From: Planctomycetaceae bacterium
GTDB lineage: Bacteria > Planctomycetota > Planctomycetia > Pirellulales > Pirellulaceae
Assembly (NCBI GenBank): GCA_007129635.1
Contig: SKVE01000461.1
Location: forward strand, 1 to 6,499
Length of the DNA stretch: 6,499 bases
Reading direction: 5' to 3'
Positions 5,468 through 6,499 of the stretch are shown here, in pieces. Every line of letters begins with the position of its first letter. Position 1 is the first letter of the stretch. A program made the translations under genes and the position numbers. The notes beneath the pieces were generated by a model. It was not told the DNA's origin. It saw only the letters and a list, made by a program, of their open reading frames with translations, and searched no databases.

Positions 5468-6499
5468 ATGGGGCACCAACCGCCCTTCAAACTTGTCGTC
5501 CACAGTCTGTTGATAGGAATCGCCATGGGCACGCACGCCCTTCAAGGCGCCGAACCAGCGGCGCCGATACGGTTCCAACAACTGGGCGTTCCAGCAGGCT
5601 TGTATCAATACGTATCCGGTGCTTGGGGTGTGGTCGGTGTGGAAATCGTCAATGCCGAAGACCAGTCGGTGGACGTTTTGGCCGCTTGTGCTTTCTCGCC
5701 GGACCCCGACATCCAGTTTGCTCGTCGGGTGGGTCTACCGCCTCGCACGAAGCGACGGACCTGGATTCCCGTCCAATTGCCGAAGATCTCGCCCGACCGA
5801 GAATCAATTACGTGTTTTGGTCTGTTGATTGACGATCGAAGCGGCAGGGAAGTGGTGTTGCGCCGCGAGCAGGAAGGAGTGCAGCACACGGGCCTGCTAC
5901 GAGTGAATCATGATCGGCCGCTGAGCGGCTTCTTTTCCGACGAAACGGAGCCGCTCCGCTGGGGCGAGGTGAACTACGCGTACGAAGCGGCCATCGCCTA
6001 TCGAACCTCGCGTGGTTTCCAGCGTCGAATGGTACCGATCCAAGTGCGCGATCTGCCGCCGTTGCCCGAGTTGTTGGACGGGTTGGATCAGATTGTCTTG
6101 TGGAATGACCGTTTCGCCAGCGACGTAGCGATCCTCGGGCCGCTTCGCAAATGGTTGCACAACGGCGGCGAACTGTGGGTCATGTTGGATCGAGTGGAGC
6201 TGGCCAACGTGGAAAAGCTGTTGGGCCAGACGTTCGCGTGCCAATTGGTGGATCGAGTCGAACTGCATGAAGTGACGATTCGGGACGAGCAGAGCGATGC
6301 TTCCGCGACATCGACGGTGGCTTACGAACAGCCGGTGAATTTCGTGCGAGTGCTGGTCGACGACATGCACGTGACGCACACCGTCGAGGGCTGGCCAGCG
6401 GCGTTTCAGTGTTCCTTGGGGCGCGGCCGTGCGCTGTTCACAACGCTGGATGCCCGAGCTTGGATCGAAGAGCCTCGAATGGCAAGGCCGCACTGGGAC
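5468..6499 (+). CDS. Large secreted protein of unknown function, N-terminal part (runs off the window)
   Basis: The frame is open for 344 codons from the ATG at 5468 to the window edge with no stop, so the gene is incomplete. Residues 1-28 look like a Sec signal peptide (K8, then LVVHSLLIGIAMGTHA) with cleavage near 24-28. Residues about 35-140 appear to be an all-beta domain (GLYQYVSGAWGVVGVEIVNA; PPRTKRRTWIPVQLP) reminiscent of sheet domains in exported planctomycete proteins. Residues about 205-245 (DQIVLWNDRF, then LRKWLHNGGELWVMLDRVE) resemble the amidotransferase/flavodoxin-like segment seen in proteins that carry a membrane-anchored C-terminus, which may lie beyond the window. I recognise no catalytic motif. 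It follows the carboxypeptidase by 213 nt on the same strand but has its own promoter and ribosome site. The coding call is strong; the function is unknown. Confidence 0.85.
   Translation, partial: MGHQPPFKLVVHSLLIGIAMGTHALQGAEPAAPIRFQQLGVPAGLYQYVSGAWGVVGVEIVNAEDQSVDVLAACAFSPDPDIQFARRVGLPPRTKRRTWIPVQLPKISPDRESITCFGLLIDDRSGREVVLRREQEGVQHTGLLRVNHDRPLSGFFSDETEPLRWGEVNYAYEAAIAYRTSRGFQRRMVPIQVRDLPPLPELLDGLDQIVLWNDRFASDVAILGPLRKWLHNGGELWVMLDRVELANVEKLLGQTFACQLVDRVELHEVTIRDEQSDASATSTVAYEQPVNFVRVLVDDMHVTHTVEGWPAAFQCSLGRGRALFTTLDARAWIEEPRMARPHWD

Noticed and set aside
5897..6493. Minus-strand open frame at the right edge
   Set aside because: It lies opposite the secreted-protein frame, which has a signal peptide, ribosome site and promoter; the minus frame has none of these.

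Overview
The window most likely comes from a member of the Planctomycetota, probably Pirellulales-like. This is inferred from the high GC content, loosely packed genes with long leaders, and several protein types typical of that phylum: an ADP-ribosylglycohydrolase-type C-terminus, a Tat-exported lyxose-isomerase-like cupin, and a large exported protein of unknown function with the conserved 'GLYQYVSGAWGVVGVE' style of N-terminus. No rRNA, tRNA, CRISPR array or intact insertion sequence is visible. All real genes read on the + strand.

Layout. (1) 1-660 is the 3' end of a gene whose start lies outside the window; it probably encodes an ADP-ribosylglycohydrolase-family protein with a C-terminal beta-sandwich. 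(2) 661-810 is a spacer with a good sigma70-like promoter (TTGATT, 17 nt, TATACC). (3) 811-1494 and 1511-2452 form a tight two-gene operon: a Tat-signal cupin resembling D-lyxose/D-mannose isomerases, and an NAD-type short-chain dehydrogenase with a C-terminal extension. A perfect 11-bp-arm palindrome sits inside the first of these genes. (4) 2453-2695 is a 243-nt spacer. It holds a minus-strand remnant that ends like an outer-membrane beta-barrel (last residues FLNDVRFTYRF, then stop). The remnant is cut off exactly at a motif resembling dispersed REP/IS200-type repeats, and a promoter for the next gene follows. (5) 2696-5254 encodes a secreted M14-family zinc carboxypeptidase with all expected metal and catalytic residues and a C-terminal glutamine-amidotransferase-like domain. 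(6) 5255-5467 is a spacer with a promoter (TTGTTG, 18 nt, TATAGT), a 15-codon mini-ORF and a very strong Shine-Dalgarno. (7) 5468-6499 is the first 344 codons of a large secreted protein of unknown function that runs off the right edge.

How the genes may work together. The cupin/dehydrogenase pair looks like a small sugar or polyol conversion module, for example ketose/aldose isomerisation plus polyol/ketose oxidoreduction; the substrate cannot be read from the sequence. The carboxypeptidase and the last gene are both predicted to be exported and each has its own promoter. They share a short amidotransferase-like segment but no obvious pathway. Nothing here is a clear defence or mobile system. 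The parts most worth a second look are the intragenic palindrome, the truncated beta-barrel tail with its repeat junction, and the split localisation of the two operon products.
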